A DNA stretch of 56,896 bases, taken from assembly GCA_031256435.1 (NCBI GenBank), contig JAIRQO010000032.1:1-56896 (forward strand), in the 5' to 3' direction. The notes beneath the pieces were generated by a model. That model saw nothing but the letters and a program-made list of their open reading frames with translations. It did not search any database and was not told where the DNA came from. This DNA is from Cellulomonadaceae bacterium (lineage in GTDB: Bacteria > Actinomycetota > Actinomycetes > Actinomycetales > Cellulomonadaceae). Position numbers and translations under genes: made by a program. Position 1 is the first letter of the stretch. Each line of letters starts with the position of its first letter. This document shows positions 7,077 to 17,797 of the stretch, piece after piece.

Positions 7077-9650
7077 CTACCCCACGGCGGCTACGGGGGA
7101 TGGTAGGGGGTTGCCGGAGGCGTCACGGCGTTGTTCCACGCCCACCAAGTCCACGGGTTGACCGCCACCGCCTACGGGACGGGGAGGTCCCTCGCCCACC
7201 CAGGCCAGGGTCAGCGTGTCCTCACCCTTAAGGAACCGGTGCGAGCGCACGCCCCCGGTGGCACGTCCCTTGCCGGGATAGAACTCAAACGGGGACACCT
7301 TGTAGGTGCCGCCACCCATGCCGCTCAGCGCACCGCTGGTCCCGGCAATGGTCACCACCATGTGTTCAGGACGTCGGTCCGCAGGAACCACACCAAAGAA
7401 GATGACCCGTTCTTCCTCCGCCAGTTTGATCCCGGCCATACCTCCGGCCAGGCGGCCCTGGGGGCGCACGGACGAGGCAGCAAAGTGCAGCAGCCACGAG
7501 TTGGAGGCCACAAAGACTAACTCGTCACCATCCTCAGCAGCGCCAGCGCCAACTACGCGATCCCCAGGCTTCAACGTGATGACCTCCCATTCCGTCTTGT
7601 TCAGTGGGAAGTCACCTTGAGCCACGCGCTTGACCACGCCGGCCTCGGTGCCGAGCGCCAACGTGGGAGCGGAATCATCCAGGCTTACCACGGCCAACGG
7701 TTCCTCACCCACGGCCAAGTCCAGCAGTTCACTCACCGGCACACCCCCGGCCAAACTCGGCGCCCCCTCCACCGGCGGCAGTGCGGGCAGGTCCACCACG
7801 GGCATCCGTACTAAACGCCCAGCCGTGGTCACCAGGCCAAACTCGGCCCTGGTGGTGGTGGCCACCGATCCCCGGACGGCATCATGGGCTTGCCGCCGTC
7901 CACTCCGATCCAGGGCGGCCACGGCGGCCCCGGCCTCGGCGGTTCGGGCCAATAATCCCGTGGCAGAAAGGAGCACGCGCGTGGGAGTATCCGGGATTTC
8001 CAACGCCAAGGCACCCTTAGGTCCGCGCATGGAACCGGGCGCAGCACCCGGCGCCACGGAATCCTTGGTAGCCGAAAATAGTGTGCCAAGCGCCGGAGGC
8101 GCAGAAGAGGAGCCAGCCCAGGAAGATTTGAGGCTTCCACTCGCAGCAGCGGCACCGGCAGCGTCCAGCAACACCGTCCGCCGATCCGTGCCGTACTCGG
8201 CCGCCACCTCGGCCATCTCGCGGGATACCACGCCGGTGAGGATCTCCGCAGAGCCCAGGATTTCCTCCAAGCGTGCTATTTCCGCACGCAACTCGTCCCG
8301 CTCTGCTTCCAACTCAATCCGGGAGAACTTGGTCAAGCGCCGCAGTTGCAGGTCCAAAATGTACGTGGCCTGCGCTTCAGACAGGTCAAATACGTCCATG
8401 AGCCGAGTGCGCGCCACTCCAGCATCGTCGGACGAGCGAATCAACTCAATGACCTCGTCAATATCAACGATGGCGATCAGGAGTCCCTCCACCAGGTGCA
8501 GGCGTTCGCGGCGTTTTTCCAGCCGGTACGCCGTGCGGCGGCGCACCACGTCCATGCGGTGGTTGACCCACACCCGCAGCAGTTCCAACAATCCCAGCGT
8601 CTGCGGCTGACCGTTGACCAAGGCCACGTTGTTGATGGCAAAGGAACTCTCCAGCGGCGTGGTGCGGTACAACTGCTCCAACACGGCATCCGGGTCAAAG
8701 CCGGTTTTGACCTCAATGACCACGCGCAACCCGTGTTTGCGATCCGTCAGGTCTGAGATGGCGGTGACGCCTTGAATCTTCTTGGACTTCACGCCATCAG
8801 CCACCGCCGTGAGGATTTTCTCCGGCCCAATCAGATACGGCAACTCGGTGATGACAATGCCGCGCTTGCGTGCCGTGACGTTCTCCACCCGAGCCGTGGC
8901 CCGGGTCTTGAACGTTCCACGTCCCGTCCGGTACGCCTCACGGATCCCCTCCAGGCCCACAATCTTTCCGCCGGTGGGCAAATCCGGCCCTGGAACAAAG
9001 CGCATGATGTCCTCCAGGGAGGCGTGCGGATTGTCCAACAAATGCCGCGCGGCAGTAATAACTTCCACCAGGTTGTGCGGCGCCATCTTGGTGGCCATCC
9101 CCACGGCAATACCCTCGGCGCCATTGACCAACAGGTTCGGAATGGCAGCAGGCAGGACCTCCGGCTGCATGAACTTGTTGTCATAATTGGGGACAAAGTC
9201 CACCACATTTTCGTCGAGCCCCGTGGTCATGGCCACAGCGGCAGATGCCGGACGCGCTTCGGTATATCTCGGCGCAGCAGGCCCATCATCGAGCGAACCG
9301 AAGTTCCCATGCCCATCCACCAACGGAAGCCTGAGTGAGAACGCTTGCGCCATCCGTACCAGCGCGTCATAAATGGCGCTGTCACCGTGGGGGTGCAGTT
9401 TCCCCATCACCTCACCCACCACGCGCGAACTCTTCACATACGGACGGTCCGGGCGCAGCCCCATATCCGTCATCATGAACACAATCCGGCGTTGCACCGG
9501 TTTGAGGCCATCACGGGCATCCGGCAAGGTGCGGGCGTGAATCACCGAATAGGCGTACTCCAAGAAGGACGTCTCCATCTCTGATGTGACGTCCACATCA
9601 ATGATGTTTTCCGTGAACGGCTCTGCTGGGGCCACCATAGTTCGCGCCAT
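7077..9650 (-). CDS. parC: DNA topoisomerase IV/gyrase-type subunit A (ParC-like)
   Basis: Type IIA topoisomerase breakage-reunion subunit, 857 aa. It shows [22 protein letters not shown], the quinolone-region helix [19 protein letters not shown], and the active-site tyrosine in AAPRYTEAR (about residue 129). A long coiled coil and a beta-propeller C-terminal domain follow, separated by an Ala/Ser/Gly-rich insert (residues about 500-545). The [15 protein letters not shown] segment is closer to actinobacterial ParC than to GyrA. The ATG at 9650 is chosen because TACCCT lies 7 nt upstream and an upstream start would run into the divergent gene. The parE partner is not in the window. Confidence 0.9.
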   Translation of the reverse strand: MARTMVAPAEPFTENIIDVDVTSEMETSFLEYAYSVIHARTLPDARDGLKPVQRRIVFMMTDMGLRPDRPYVKSSRVVGEVMGKLHPHGDSAIYDALVRMAQAFSLRLPLVDGHGNFGSLDDGPAAPRYTEARPASAAVAMTTGLDENVVDFVPNYDNKFMQPEVLPAAIPNLLVNGAEGIAVGMATKMAPHNLVEVITAARHLLDNPHASLEDIMRFVPGPDLPTGGKIVGLEGIREAYRTGRGTFKTRATARVENVTARKRGIVITELPYLIGPEKILTAVADGVKSKKIQGVTAISDLTDRKHGLRVVIEVKTGFDPDAVLEQLYRTTPLESSFAINNVALVNGQPQTLGLLELLRVWVNHRMDVVRRRTAYRLEKRRERLHLVEGLLIAIVDIDEVIELIRSSDDAGVARTRLMDVFDLSEAQATYILDLQLRRLTKFSRIELEAERDELRAEIARLEEILGSAEILTGVVSREMAEVAAEYGTDRRTVLLDAAGAAAASGSLKSSWAGSSSAPPALGTLFSATKDSVAPGAAPGSMRGPKGALALEIPDTPTRVLLSATGLLARTAEAGAAVAALDRSGRRQAHDAVRGSVATTTRAEFGLVTTAGRLVRMPVVDLPALPPVEGAPSLAGGVPVSELLDLAVGEEPLAVVSLDDSAPTLALGTEAGVVKRVAQGDFPLNKTEWEVITLKPGDRVVGAGAAEDGDELVFVASNSWLLHFAASSVRPQGRLAGGMAGIKLAEEERVIFFGVVPADRRPEHMVVTIAGTSGALSGMGGGTYKVSPFEFYPGKGRATGGVRSHRFLKGEDTLTLAWVGEGPPRPVGGGGQPVDLVGVEQRRDASGNPLPSPVAAVG

Positions 9651-9703
9651 GTGGGGCAGGGTATCGCGAGGCAGTGATATGAAATGACCGATAGCCTTAG
9701 TCT
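9651..9703. promoter_or_regulatory. Divergent leaderless promoters between parC and the GNAT-ACS gene
   Basis: Only 53 bp separate the two divergent starts. TACCCT (minus strand, 9663-9658) lies 7 nt before the parC ATG. TAGCCT (plus strand, 9692-9697) lies 6 nt before the GTG at 9704. Neither start has an SD sequence, so both transcripts are likely leaderless. Confidence 0.5.
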
Positions 9704-12331
9704 GTGGCGAATCAGAGCGCAGATTATCCACGCGGCTGGGAGGCTGACGTGGTCTTGCATGATGGTACGCCCGTTCACATCCGCCCCATTCGCCCCAGCG
9801 ATGCTGACGCGCTTCAACGGTTCCAGCAAAATCAGTCCGAAGAATCGGCCTATTTCCGCTTCTTTGCGCCGGTGCGGACGCTCACAGCGCGCGAGTTGCG
9901 CACCTTCACCCAGGTGGATCATCATGACCGGGTAGCGCTCGTTGCAGTCATGCCGTCCCGCACGGCGCCGTCACCTATCCCTCCGCCCGACGACGATGAC
10001 GTCACCATCATGGGCGTGGGGCGCTATGACCTGGTGGAGCCGGGCGTGGCCAATGTGGCGTTCAACGTGGCGGACTCGCTGCATGGCAAAGGTTTGGGGT
10101 CCATCCTGTTGGAACACCTCACGGCAGCGGCGCGGGAAACCGCAGTCCACCGGTTTGTTGCCGAGGTGCTCCCGGAAAACCACCTGATGCTCGCCGCTTT
10201 CCGATCCGCCGGGTTTGACATGGACCAACACGAGGATGACGGCGTGGTGGAGGTGTCCCTGGACCTTGACCCCACCGAGGAATCGCGCCGCGTGATGGCG
10301 GCCCGGGAACACCGCGCCGAATCCCAGTCCATGCGCGCGTTCTTTGAGGCAAAGCGCGTTCTCCTGGTAGGCCCGGATGCGGGAGCGCTGCTGGGTGAGG
10401 ATCACACCCCGCAGGATGCGGGACGTTGGACCGCAGCCCGCCTCACCTGGCGCGTCATGGAGATGGTGGCCTCGGACCCTGGGGACACCGAGCTGGCGGT
10501 GGCCGGGCTGGATTATTGGCCCACGGTGGCCGAAGAATCGCCCTACCTCACCCGGGTTGATTCCTTTGAGGCGTTGCCGCCCGCTGACCTGGTGGTGCTG
10601 GCCTGTCATCCCGCTCACGCCGCCCAGGTGGTGGAGGCGTGCGGCTCGTGTGGCGCTCGCGGTGTCATCATGTTCACCGGCGCCCTGGGGGAGGCTGGCG
10701 CCTACGGGATAGAGTTCCAGCGCGAGTTGGTGACCACGGCCTTCCGGCATGGGATGCGCGTCCTTGGCCCCGGGTCCTACGGCATGATGACCACGCGCGC
10801 CAGTGGTGGCTTGCGGGCATCGCTGTCCGCGTCATCGCCAGATCCCGGGGTGGTAGGGCTGTTTTCCCAATCGCAAGCGGCATCCGTTACCTGCGCCTAC
10901 CTCTTGCGTGAACGCCACCTCGCCATGAGTGGGGCACTGTCCTCAGGGCTGGGGGCGGATCTGTCCGGCACGGACGCTATGCAGTATTGGATGGATGATC
11001 CCGCCACGGATGTGGTGTGCATGTACTTGGACTCGGTGGGGAACCCCAGGAAGTTCCTCCGCATTGCTCAACAGTTGGCCACGCGCAAGCCGCTCATTGT
11101 TCAAGTGGCGGGACAAAACCGGTACCTCACACCTCCGGGTCAGCATCAACGCTCCACGGAGATCCCGCGCGCTGCTGCCGGTGAGATGCTCAAGAGAGTG
11201 GGTGTCATCCGGGTGGACTCGATTCACCGCATGTTTGACATTGCCCAACTGTTTTCGGATCAACCCTTGCCCCAAGGCAGGCGCGTGGGCATTGTAGCCA
11301 GTTCCTCCTCCCTGGCCGTGTTGGTGTCCGAGGCGGCCAACGCACGGAATCTGGAGGTGGTGTGGGCGTCCGATTACCTCGGCTTGGAACGCACCGAGGA
11401 TGACGCCGTCAACGCCATCAACGAGGTGTTTGCCGATGGCGTCTGTGACGCCGTGATTGTGGCAGACGCGCCCGTGACGCCGCCCCAGAACTTTGTGCTG
11501 GCCAGCCTTGTTGCCGCCGCATCGGCTCGCACCGGGCGGCCCACCGTGATGTTTTCCTCCGGGATGCCCCAGGCTCGTGCTGACTTGGTGGCACCATCAC
11601 CCACCGGGACAATGGTGCGCGTGCCCTACTTCACCACGGCCGAGGACGCCGTCAATGCCCTGGCACACGTGGTGGATTACTCCCTGTGGCGGGAACGAAG
11701 CCGGGGCGGGGTGGTTCGTCCGTTCGGCTTGGATAGGGTTCAGGCACGGCGGACGGTCAAAGAGTGGTTCGCCGCCGGTGACGGCACGGCTGCAACAACC
11801 CACGGCACGGTTGCTGACAACCCCGGCACGGCTGCAACAACCCACGGCACCCTGAGCGATGACCAGTGTCACGAGTTGCTCCGCTACTACGGCATCCACG
11901 TCACCAGCGAGTCCCAGGTCCTCCAGCCTGCCTCCTGCGAGGTGGCGTGTGAGCTGCGATCCACCGAAGATCCCCTGTTCGGTCCCGTGGTGAGTTTTGG
12001 ACTCGCGGGCGATGCCGTGGAACTCCTCGGTGACATCTCCTATGCCATGTCCCCCATGACGCATCGGGACGTGGCGTCCCTGATTCGCTCGGCCAAAGCC
12101 TCACCGCGATTGTTTGGGTACCAAGGCGCACCCGCCTGTGACGTGGCAGCGTTGGAGGACGTGATTGGACGCGTATCGGCTTTGGCCGAGGATCTTCCCG
12201 AGGTGGCCATGCTCACGCTCGCGCCAGTGATGGTAGGACCTCACGGGGTCACGATTCACCGGGCAACAATCCAGTTGCGCAATCCTTTGGATCGTCGAGA
12301 CACATTGCGGCGCGTCATCTCCGCACTCTAG
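9704..12331 (+). CDS. GNAT acetyltransferase / NDP-forming acyl-CoA synthetase-like fusion
   Basis: An 875-aa multidomain protein of the Pat-like family. Residues 1-170 form a GNAT fold ([13 protein letters not shown] ... [18 protein letters not shown]). Residues about 200-330 form a CoA-binding Rossmann-like domain, 350-650 succinyl-CoA-ligase-like domains ([16 protein letters not shown]), and the C-terminus an ATP-grasp-type region. Relatives are protein lysine acetyltransferases, often acting on acetyl-CoA synthetase; whether the synthetase half is active cannot be judged. A linker around residues 690-720 contains a 42-bp-period DNA duplication (11782-11808 repeated at 11824-11850). Start GTG 9704 fits the leaderless pattern. 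Confidence 0.8.
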   Translation: MANQSADYPRGWEADVVLHDGTPVHIRPIRPSDADALQRFQQNQSEESAYFRFFAPVRTLTARELRTFTQVDHHDRVALVAVMPSRTAPSPIPPPDDDDVTIMGVGRYDLVEPGVANVAFNVADSLHGKGLGSILLEHLTAAARETAVHRFVAEVLPENHLMLAAFRSAGFDMDQHEDDGVVEVSLDLDPTEESRRVMAAREHRAESQSMRAFFEAKRVLLVGPDAGALLGEDHTPQDAGRWTAARLTWRVMEMVASDPGDTELAVAGLDYWPTVAEESPYLTRVDSFEALPPADLVVLACHPAHAAQVVEACGSCGARGVIMFTGALGEAGAYGIEFQRELVTTAFRHGMRVLGPGSYGMMTTRASGGLRASLSASSPDPGVVGLFSQSQAASVTCAYLLRERHLAMSGALSSGLGADLSGTDAMQYWMDDPATDVVCMYLDSVGNPRKFLRIAQQLATRKPLIVQVAGQNRYLTPPGQHQRSTEIPRAAAGEMLKRVGVIRVDSIHRMFDIAQLFSDQPLPQGRRVGIVASSSSLAVLVSEAANARNLEVVWASDYLGLERTEDDAVNAINEVFADGVCDAVIVADAPVTPPQNFVLASLVAAASARTGRPTVMFSSGMPQARADLVAPSPTGTMVRVPYFTTAEDAVNALAHVVDYSLWRERSRGGVVRPFGLDRVQARRTVKEWFAAGDGTAATTHGTVADNPGTAATTHGTLSDDQCHELLRYYGIHVTSESQVLQPASCEVACELRSTEDPLFGPVVSFGLAGDAVELLGDISYAMSPMTHRDVASLIRSAKASPRLFGYQGAPACDVAALEDVIGRVSALAEDLPEVAMLTLAPVMVGPHGVTIHRATIQLRNPLDRRDTLRRVISAL

Positions 12332-12354
12332 TGTGGCACGCGCACCATGGGGCA

Positions 12355-12954
12355 ATGACTCGTCGTTCTTCATCTTCCGCGCGCGCCTCGTCCATTCCTG
12401 CCGCCCTCTTTGACGAGATCACCCATGCCGGGTATTTCCCTCAACTGGTGGCGGACGTGTTGGACGTCACCCTGGCGGGGGAATCCGTGGAGGGGTATCT
12501 GGTGCAGCCGGAAACCACGTTTGATGAGGAGTTGCGGCGTCATCTGACGGTTCTGGTGCTCACTAAAACGCGTCTGATTGCCACGCATGTGGATGATCAT
12601 GAGGGCGACGACGATTACCCGGCTTCCGCGGCTGCCACCACGGAAGCCGTACCGTTGAGCGGGATTCGCTCGGTGGCGATGACTCACTTGGTGGCGCGGC
12701 CCGCAGAGTATTCCAATGGGTTGACGCAATCCGCCACGGAACTGAACCTGGCCATCGGCTGGGGTGGAGGATCACGCATTGACCTCACCCCCGCCTCCTG
12801 TGGCGATCCTGACTGCACGGGCGATCACGGGTACATGGGTCAAACCATGCCTGATGACATTGTGATCCGAGTGTCCGGCGCAGCGGAGGGTCCTGCCGCG
12901 TTGGAACGTGCCTTGGCCTTCGCTCAGCAACTCTCCGTAGCCACCTCCAGGTAA
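12355..12954 (+). CDS. DUF5998-like conserved actinobacterial protein
   Basis: A 199-aa soluble protein. It has no catalytic motif that I recognise. Visible features are a segment of the form HLTVLVLTKTRLIATHVDD, a central IRSVAMTHLV strand, and two cysteines in GDPDCTGDHGYMG. It matches my memory of DUF5998, which sits beside a phosphodiesterase in many actinobacteria, as it does here (the stop is 1 bp from the next start). A GTG at 12331 is an alternative start; the ATG at 12355 avoids overlap with the previous stop codon. Confidence 0.6.
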   Translation: MTRRSSSSARASSIPAALFDEITHAGYFPQLVADVLDVTLAGESVEGYLVQPETTFDEELRRHLTVLVLTKTRLIATHVDDHEGDDDYPASAAATTEAVPLSGIRSVAMTHLVARPAEYSNGLTQSATELNLAIGWGGGSRIDLTPASCGDPDCTGDHGYMGQTMPDDIVIRVSGAAEGPAALERALAFAQQLSVATSR

Positions 12955-12955
12955 C

Positions 12956-14221
12956 GTGACTGTTCTTCCCACCTACAGCGAACACTCGCTGGCCGGGGTG
13001 TTGCCCGCCGCCGCCGGGGCATTAGGAGTGGAATTCACCACGGCACTGGGCTGGAGTTCCACGGGATGCGCAGCCGTGCTGGACGTTCCGCGTGCCGCGC
13101 ATGTGGTGGTGGTCCTCTGTGACGGCCTCGGCTGGGAGAACCTTCAGGCGGTGACCGGGTCCGCCCCGTTCCTGCGGTCCGTGCTTCCTGGCGCTCGGCC
13201 GCTGACCACCACCTTTCCCGCTACTACGGCCTCCGCCATGGCTACTTTTGGAACAGGCGCGGCGCCCGGGCAGACGGGGATGTTGGGATACACCCTGCGC
13301 AATCCGCGCACCGGAGGCTTGGCCGGAATGGTGTCCTGGAACGAATACGCCAACCCGCAGGATGCCGCGCTCCCTGGTGCCGGGAAAACCGCTCCACGGT
13401 TCACGGTGGAACCACGGGATCTGCAGCGGGAACCCACCGTGTTTGAACGGCTCACTGACGCCGGAGTGACCGTGACCTCGGTGGGTCCGGCAAAGTTTGC
13501 GGATTCCGGGATGACGCTGGCGTGCTTGCGGGGTGGCGGCTACGTGGACGCTCACACGCTCAGCCAGCGGGTGGATGCCACGCTGAGGTCTGTCCGCGCG
13601 GCGCGTGGAAGGCCAGCGCTCACATATCTGTATTGGGGTGCCGCAGATAAAACAGGTCACGAACACGGCTGGCGTTCGTGGCAATGGCAAGCGGCCGTGG
13701 GGGATTTTGACCGCGAGATGGGCCGCTTGTGCCGGAGTGTTCCGCCCGGAACGGTGGTGTTGCTGACCGCGGACCACGGGCATATGGAGCCGGAGGCGCG
13801 GCTCCAATTTGACGTAGCGTCAGTGCCTGGGCTTGCGCAGGATGTGGCGATGATTGCTGGAGAACCCCGGGCGGTCCACGTGTACCTTGCGGCCGAAGGT
13901 GGCCTCGAGCGAGGGGACCAGGGCGATTCTGGCCCCGCATCAGACCCCGAGCGAATCCACCCGTGTGCCACCCGTTGGAGGGATGTCCTGGGGGAGAACG
14001 CGGACGTCCTGACCCGCGCCGAGGCCATCGCGGCGGGGTGGTTTGGTCCCGTGTCTCCTCACGTTCTGCCCTGGATGGGGGACCTCGTAGTGGCACCACG
14101 TGGCAACGCCATCGTCGTCGATTCACGGACCCAAAGCGCCGATTCGCTGGCGCTCAAAGGAATGCACGGCTCGCTGACCAGCGCCGAGATGACCATCCCG
14201 CTGATCACCTATGCTGCCTGA
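12956..14221 (+). CDS. Alkaline phosphatase superfamily nucleotide pyrophosphatase/phosphodiesterase
   Basis: A 421-aa type I phosphodiesterase/nucleotide pyrophosphatase. The metal and nucleophile regions are visible as VVVLCDGLGWENL, TTTFPATTASAMATFGTG (Thr nucleophile), YLYWGAADKTGHEHG and LLTADHGHME, the last holding the Asp-His metal ligands. It has no signal peptide and is probably cytoplasmic. The GTG start lies directly after the DUF5998 stop, so the two are likely cotranscribed. It is the last conserved-order gene before the hydrogenase island. Confidence 0.85.
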   Translation: MTVLPTYSEHSLAGVLPAAAGALGVEFTTALGWSSTGCAAVLDVPRAAHVVVVLCDGLGWENLQAVTGSAPFLRSVLPGARPLTTTFPATTASAMATFGTGAAPGQTGMLGYTLRNPRTGGLAGMVSWNEYANPQDAALPGAGKTAPRFTVEPRDLQREPTVFERLTDAGVTVTSVGPAKFADSGMTLACLRGGGYVDAHTLSQRVDATLRSVRAARGRPALTYLYWGAADKTGHEHGWRSWQWQAAVGDFDREMGRLCRSVPPGTVVLLTADHGHMEPEARLQFDVASVPGLAQDVAMIAGEPRAVHVYLAAEGGLERGDQGDSGPASDPERIHPCATRWRDVLGENADVLTRAEAIAAGWFGPVSPHVLPWMGDLVVAPRGNAIVVDSRTQSADSLALKGMHGSLTSAEMTIPLITYAA

Positions 14222-14268
14222 CGGTGCCGCATCATCAGTTCCCGCCCGCAGGCTGGTATGGTCACCGC

Positions 14269-15372
14269 GTGGCTGAACTGAGGACCGAACGCGAAACGCT
14301 GGATCACATCCGTGACGTGGGAGTACGCGCTCTCACCTTGGACGATGACGTGGTCTCCATGTCTCACGGTGCGGGAGGAAAAGCCTCCAGCGCCCTGATT
14401 GACGCGGTGTTCATTGAGGCCTTTGGGCAACCGCATCCGGACGAACTCACGGACGCCGCCGTTCTGGAACTCCCAGGGTTCCGGGCGGTTGAAGCCCCCA
14501 CCCGCATCGCCTACACCACGGACTCTTACGTGGTGAACCCCTTACGATTCCCCGGCGCGAGCATCGGGGATCTGGCCGTCAACGGCACGGTGAACGATCT
14601 TGCTGTCACCGGCGCGCAGCCTCTAGCCCTTTCGTCGGCGTTCATCATTGAAGAAGGCTTCAGCATTGCCGAACTACGCAGCCACGTGCAGGACATGCGC
14701 GCCGCCGCAGACCGCGCCGGGGTGCGCATTGTCACGGGGGACACCAAAGTGGTTCCCAAGGGTGCTGCGGATCAGGTGTTCATCAACACGTCCGGAATCG
14801 GTGTGATTCCAGCAGACAGAGTGTTGGGGGCGCGGCAGGTAGCCGTGGGGGACGCCGTGATTTTGTCCGGTCCCATCGCGGCGCATGGCATGGCCGTGAT
14901 GATCGCTCGCGGAAATCTGGACATCACTGCTGACATTTCCTCAGATTCCGCGCCCGTCAACGGATGGGTTGAGGCCATGTACGCCGCCGTGGATTCGGCA
15001 GATATCCGCTGGATGCGGGACGCCACACGCGGGGGCCTGGCCACGGTGACCAACGAACTCGCTCAGGACACGGGCTTGGGGATTCTCCTGGATGACGAGG
15101 CTATCCCGGTGGCCCCCGAGGTACGCGGCGCCTGCGAAATGCTGGGGATAGACCCCCTGTATGTGGCCAACGAAGGGTGTTTTGTGGCCGTAGTGGCTGA
15201 CGCGGCCACCGATGCTGCTGTGGAAGCGCTGCGCACAGCAGGTGCCGACCAGGCCGTGTGCATCGGACGGGTTACCGATGAACTCCAGGCCCTGGTGGCC
15301 ACGCGGAACGCCTTTGGCGGAACCCGCCTGGTGGACATGCCCTCCTCTGATCTCCTACCTCGCATCTGCTAA
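14269..15372 (+). CDS. hypE: Hydrogenase maturation carbamoyl dehydratase HypE
   Basis: HypE dehydrates the carbamoyl group on its C-terminal cysteine to the thiocyanate that supplies the cyanide ligands of the [NiFe] site. The 367-aa product ends in the diagnostic PRIC, and shows SMSHGAGGKAS near the N-terminus plus PurM/SelD-like ATP-binding segments (GDTKVV, DATRGGLATV). The GTG at 14269 is chosen because TATGGT lies 6 nt upstream with no SD. It begins a tight hypE-hypC-hypD unit. Confidence 0.93.
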   Translation: MAELRTERETLDHIRDVGVRALTLDDDVVSMSHGAGGKASSALIDAVFIEAFGQPHPDELTDAAVLELPGFRAVEAPTRIAYTTDSYVVNPLRFPGASIGDLAVNGTVNDLAVTGAQPLALSSAFIIEEGFSIAELRSHVQDMRAAADRAGVRIVTGDTKVVPKGAADQVFINTSGIGVIPADRVLGARQVAVGDAVILSGPIAAHGMAVMIARGNLDITADISSDSAPVNGWVEAMYAAVDSADIRWMRDATRGGLATVTNELAQDTGLGILLDDEAIPVAPEVRGACEMLGIDPLYVANEGCFVAVVADAATDAAVEALRTAGADQAVCIGRVTDELQALVATRNAFGGTRLVDMPSSDLLPRIC

Positions 15373-15388
15373 TAGCAAAGGACCGCTT

Positions 15389-15658
15389 ATGTGCCTAGGA
15401 ATTCCTGCCCAGATTGTTGCCCTGCATCCGGACAACCTGGCCACCGTTTCCGTCAACGGTGTGCAACGCGATATCTCCGTGGAACTCATTGCCGCTGACG
15501 CCCCCGTGGTGACCGGCGAGTGGGTGTTGGTCCACGTGGGCTTTGCCCTCGCCCGTATCGACGAGGCCGAGGCAACGGCCACCTTGGATCAAATCAAGAA
15601 ACTCGGCCAGAACTGGACCGACGAGTGGGACGCCTTTGTGGAGACGGATATCCGATGA
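15389..15658 (+). CDS. hypC: Hydrogenase maturation chaperone HypC
   Basis: An 89-aa HypC/HybG-type chaperone that carries the Fe(CN)2CO group between HypD and the large subunit. It starts MCLGIPAQ, and the invariant Cys2 is the metal or thioester ligand. The central VTGEWVLVHVGFAL matches the family beta-barrel. It overlaps hypD by 4 nt (ATGA). A second, more divergent hypC occurs at 31802. Confidence 0.93.
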   Translation: MCLGIPAQIVALHPDNLATVSVNGVQRDISVELIAADAPVVTGEWVLVHVGFALARIDEAEATATLDQIKKLGQNWTDEWDAFVETDIR

Positions 15659-16758
15659 AATACGTTGACGAATATCGCGATCCGCAAGCCGCGCGTGACC
15701 TCATTGAGCAGATTCACCGACTCTCGGACAGCATGGACCGCCACTTCAAGTTCATGGAAGTGTGTGGCGGCCACACCCACACCATTTACCGGCACGGTCT
15801 GGAACGCCTCATGCCTGAGCAGGTGGAGTTTGTTCACGGACCGGGCTGCCCTGTGTGCGTGATTCCGCGCGGGCGCGTGGACGATGCCATCTGGCTTGCC
15901 CATCAACCCGGAGTCATCTTCACCACCTTTGGTGACATGATGCGAGTGCCCGGAACCAAGAAGCAGAGCCTGTTGGGTGGGGGAGCGGACGGTACGGACA
16001 CGCGGTTTGTGTACTCGCCCCTGGATGCCGTGAAGATTGCGCGGGACAATCCGGAATCCACCGTGGTGTTCTTTGCCATCGGGTTTGAGACCACCGCTCC
16101 GGCCACCGCCGCCGCCATCACTGTGGCGGATCGGCTGGGCCTGACCAACTTCTTTGTGTTCTGCAATCATGTGCTGATCAACCCTCCCGTGGCCGCCATC
16201 CTGTCTGTAGCCAACGTGCAACTCGATGCACTGATTGGGCCCGGTCACGTGGCCACCGTGGTGGGTTCACGCCACTTTGATTTTGTGCCACGGGACTTCC
16301 ACATCCCCATTGTCATGACGGGGTTTGAGCCCTTGGACATCCTGGCCTCCGTCACCATGTTGCTGCGCCAATACAGTGAGGGTCGCTGCGAGGTGGAAAA
16401 CCAGTACGCACGCGTGGTGCGTCCGGAGGGGAACGCCGAAGCGCTGAGACTCCTGAGTGACGTGTTCACCGTCAAGAGCACCTTTGAGTGGCGCGGACTG
16501 GGTTCCATTCCGGATTCCGGGTACGCCATTGCCGAGAAGTATCAGCGCTTCGATGCCGAACTGCACTTTGACGTCCCCGGGATCGTTGTTCCGGATCACC
16601 CCGCGTGCCAATGCGGTTTGGTCCTGACCGGGCAGTTGAAACCCTGGGAATGCAAGGTGTTCGGCACCGGGTGTACCCCGCAAAACCCCATCGGCACCTG
16701 CATGGTCAGCCCGGAAGGCGCGTGCGCGGCCTACTACAACTTTGGAAGGCTGCCGTAG
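15655..16758 (+). CDS. hypD: Hydrogenase maturation iron-sulfur protein HypD
   Basis: HypD is the 4Fe-4S scaffold on which Fe(CN)2CO is assembled with HypC and HypE. The 367-aa protein contains MEVCGGHTHTIYRHG, VHGPGCPVCV, FFAIGFETTAP and a C-terminal cysteine cluster (CQCG, FGTGCTPQNPIGTCMVS). The ATG overlaps the hypC stop, so translation is coupled. Confidence 0.95.
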   Translation: MKYVDEYRDPQAARDLIEQIHRLSDSMDRHFKFMEVCGGHTHTIYRHGLERLMPEQVEFVHGPGCPVCVIPRGRVDDAIWLAHQPGVIFTTFGDMMRVPGTKKQSLLGGGADGTDTRFVYSPLDAVKIARDNPESTVVFFAIGFETTAPATAAAITVADRLGLTNFFVFCNHVLINPPVAAILSVANVQLDALIGPGHVATVVGSRHFDFVPRDFHIPIVMTGFEPLDILASVTMLLRQYSEGRCEVENQYARVVRPEGNAEALRLLSDVFTVKSTFEWRGLGSIPDSGYAIAEKYQRFDAELHFDVPGIVVPDHPACQCGLVLTGQLKPWECKVFGTGCTPQNPIGTCMVSPEGACAAYYNFGRLP

Positions 16759-16762
16759 CGAA

Positions 16763-17608
16763 ATGAACCGTAGTAGCGTGGCTAGTCATGAGGTTTCTCC
16801 CGAACCCTGTGCCACGGCGTTGGTCACCGGAGCATCCCGGGGGATCGGGCGTGCCATTGCCGCAGGTCTGATCCGTGAAGGGCTCACCGTGGTTCTTCTG
16901 GCGAGGGATCGCGCCGCAGTGAGCGCAGTGTGCTGCGAGATAGGTGGCGTACCCATCGCGTGTGACGTGTCCTCACCACGGGACGTGACGCGAGCCATGG
17001 AAGAAGCCGTTGCTGCAGTGGGGCCCATTGACCTCCTGGTCAACAACGCCGGCGTGTGTGAACCAGAAACCTCCCTGTGGGAAGCGGACCCGGAACTGTG
17101 GTGGCGCACCATGGAGGTCAACGTTCGCGGGCCCTTCCTCCTAGAACGTGCGTTGGTGCCCTCCATGGTGGAGCGCGGTGCCGGCCGGATTGTGGACCTC
17201 TCCTCCGGGGCGGCCAGTCATGACATGCTGACCGCTAGCGCCTACAACGCGTCTAAGACTGCCTTAGCACGAATGGGAGCACACCTCCATGACGCAGGGT
17301 TTGACCGCGGCTTGCGAGTCTTTGAAGTGGCGCCCGGTGTGGTGGCCACGGATATGACTGCGGACATGCCAATGCATGAAGGCCGCACCGAGTGGACTCC
17401 CGTGGAACGCACCGTGGAGTTGGTGACGGCCATTGCGCGAGGCGAGTTGGATGCCTGTTCCGGATGGTTCATGCGGGCAGGAATGGACACCGTGGAAGCC
17501 CTGCAGGCGCTCGCGGCCTCCGGGAGCGCGCCGCCGAACGCTCGTCGGCTCCGCATGCTTCCCGCCGGACCAGCCGATGCCGCGGGTGCCACGCTCGTCG
17601 CACGGTAG
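16763..17608 (+). CDS. Short-chain dehydrogenase/reductase
   Basis: A 281-aa classical SDR. The nucleotide-binding TGASRGIG, the NNAG strand and the catalytic Ser ... YNASK motif are all present. The substrate is unknown. It follows hypD by 4 bp on the same strand but has no known part in hydrogenase maturation. The ATG at 16763 is used; an upstream TTG in frame lies inside hypD. The last codons and stop region (17586-17613) are duplicated 57 bp downstream. Confidence 0.8.
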   Translation: MNRSSVASHEVSPEPCATALVTGASRGIGRAIAAGLIREGLTVVLLARDRAAVSAVCCEIGGVPIACDVSSPRDVTRAMEEAVAAVGPIDLLVNNAGVCEPETSLWEADPELWWRTMEVNVRGPFLLERALVPSMVERGAGRIVDLSSGAASHDMLTASAYNASKTALARMGAHLHDAGFDRGLRVFEVAPGVVATDMTADMPMHEGRTEWTPVERTVELVTAIARGELDACSGWFMRAGMDTVEALQALAASGSAPPNARRLRMLPAGPADAAGATLVAR

Positions 17609-17670
17609 GGAACCGGTGATGACACGCGCTAACGCATTGCTGGTGCCGCGCTCGCGGCACGGTAGAGAAC
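17586..17670 (+). repeat. 28-bp imperfect repeat at the SDR 3' end
   Basis: GTGCC-CG-CTCG-CACGGTAG-GAAC-type sequence at 17586-17613 recurs at 17643-17670 with four differences. The second copy forms a perfect 8-bp stem, GTGCCGCG-CT-CGCGGCAC (17643-17660), that could act as a terminator-like hairpin after the SDR; no T-run follows. The rest of 17609-17797 holds no gene. TATTCT at 17752-17757 is a possible katG -10. Confidence 0.55.
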
Positions 17671-17797
17671 TGCCGCATGGATGACGCGGGAGGGAAGCGG
17701 TGATCTTGGCTGGTCGCGGAGCGGTAACAGGCACAGCGGCGGTGTAGCCACTATTCTGGCGAGGTCTGACACCCCCAACGTGAAACGAGAGTTCCCC

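Noticed and set aside
7630-8610. Long plus-strand frame antisense to parC
   Set aside because: No domain or start signal; parC is intact on the minus strand.
14269-15372. SelD (selenophosphate synthetase) instead of HypE
   Set aside because: The C-terminal PRIC and the neighbouring hypC and hypD identify HypE; the similarity reflects the shared PurM/SelD fold.
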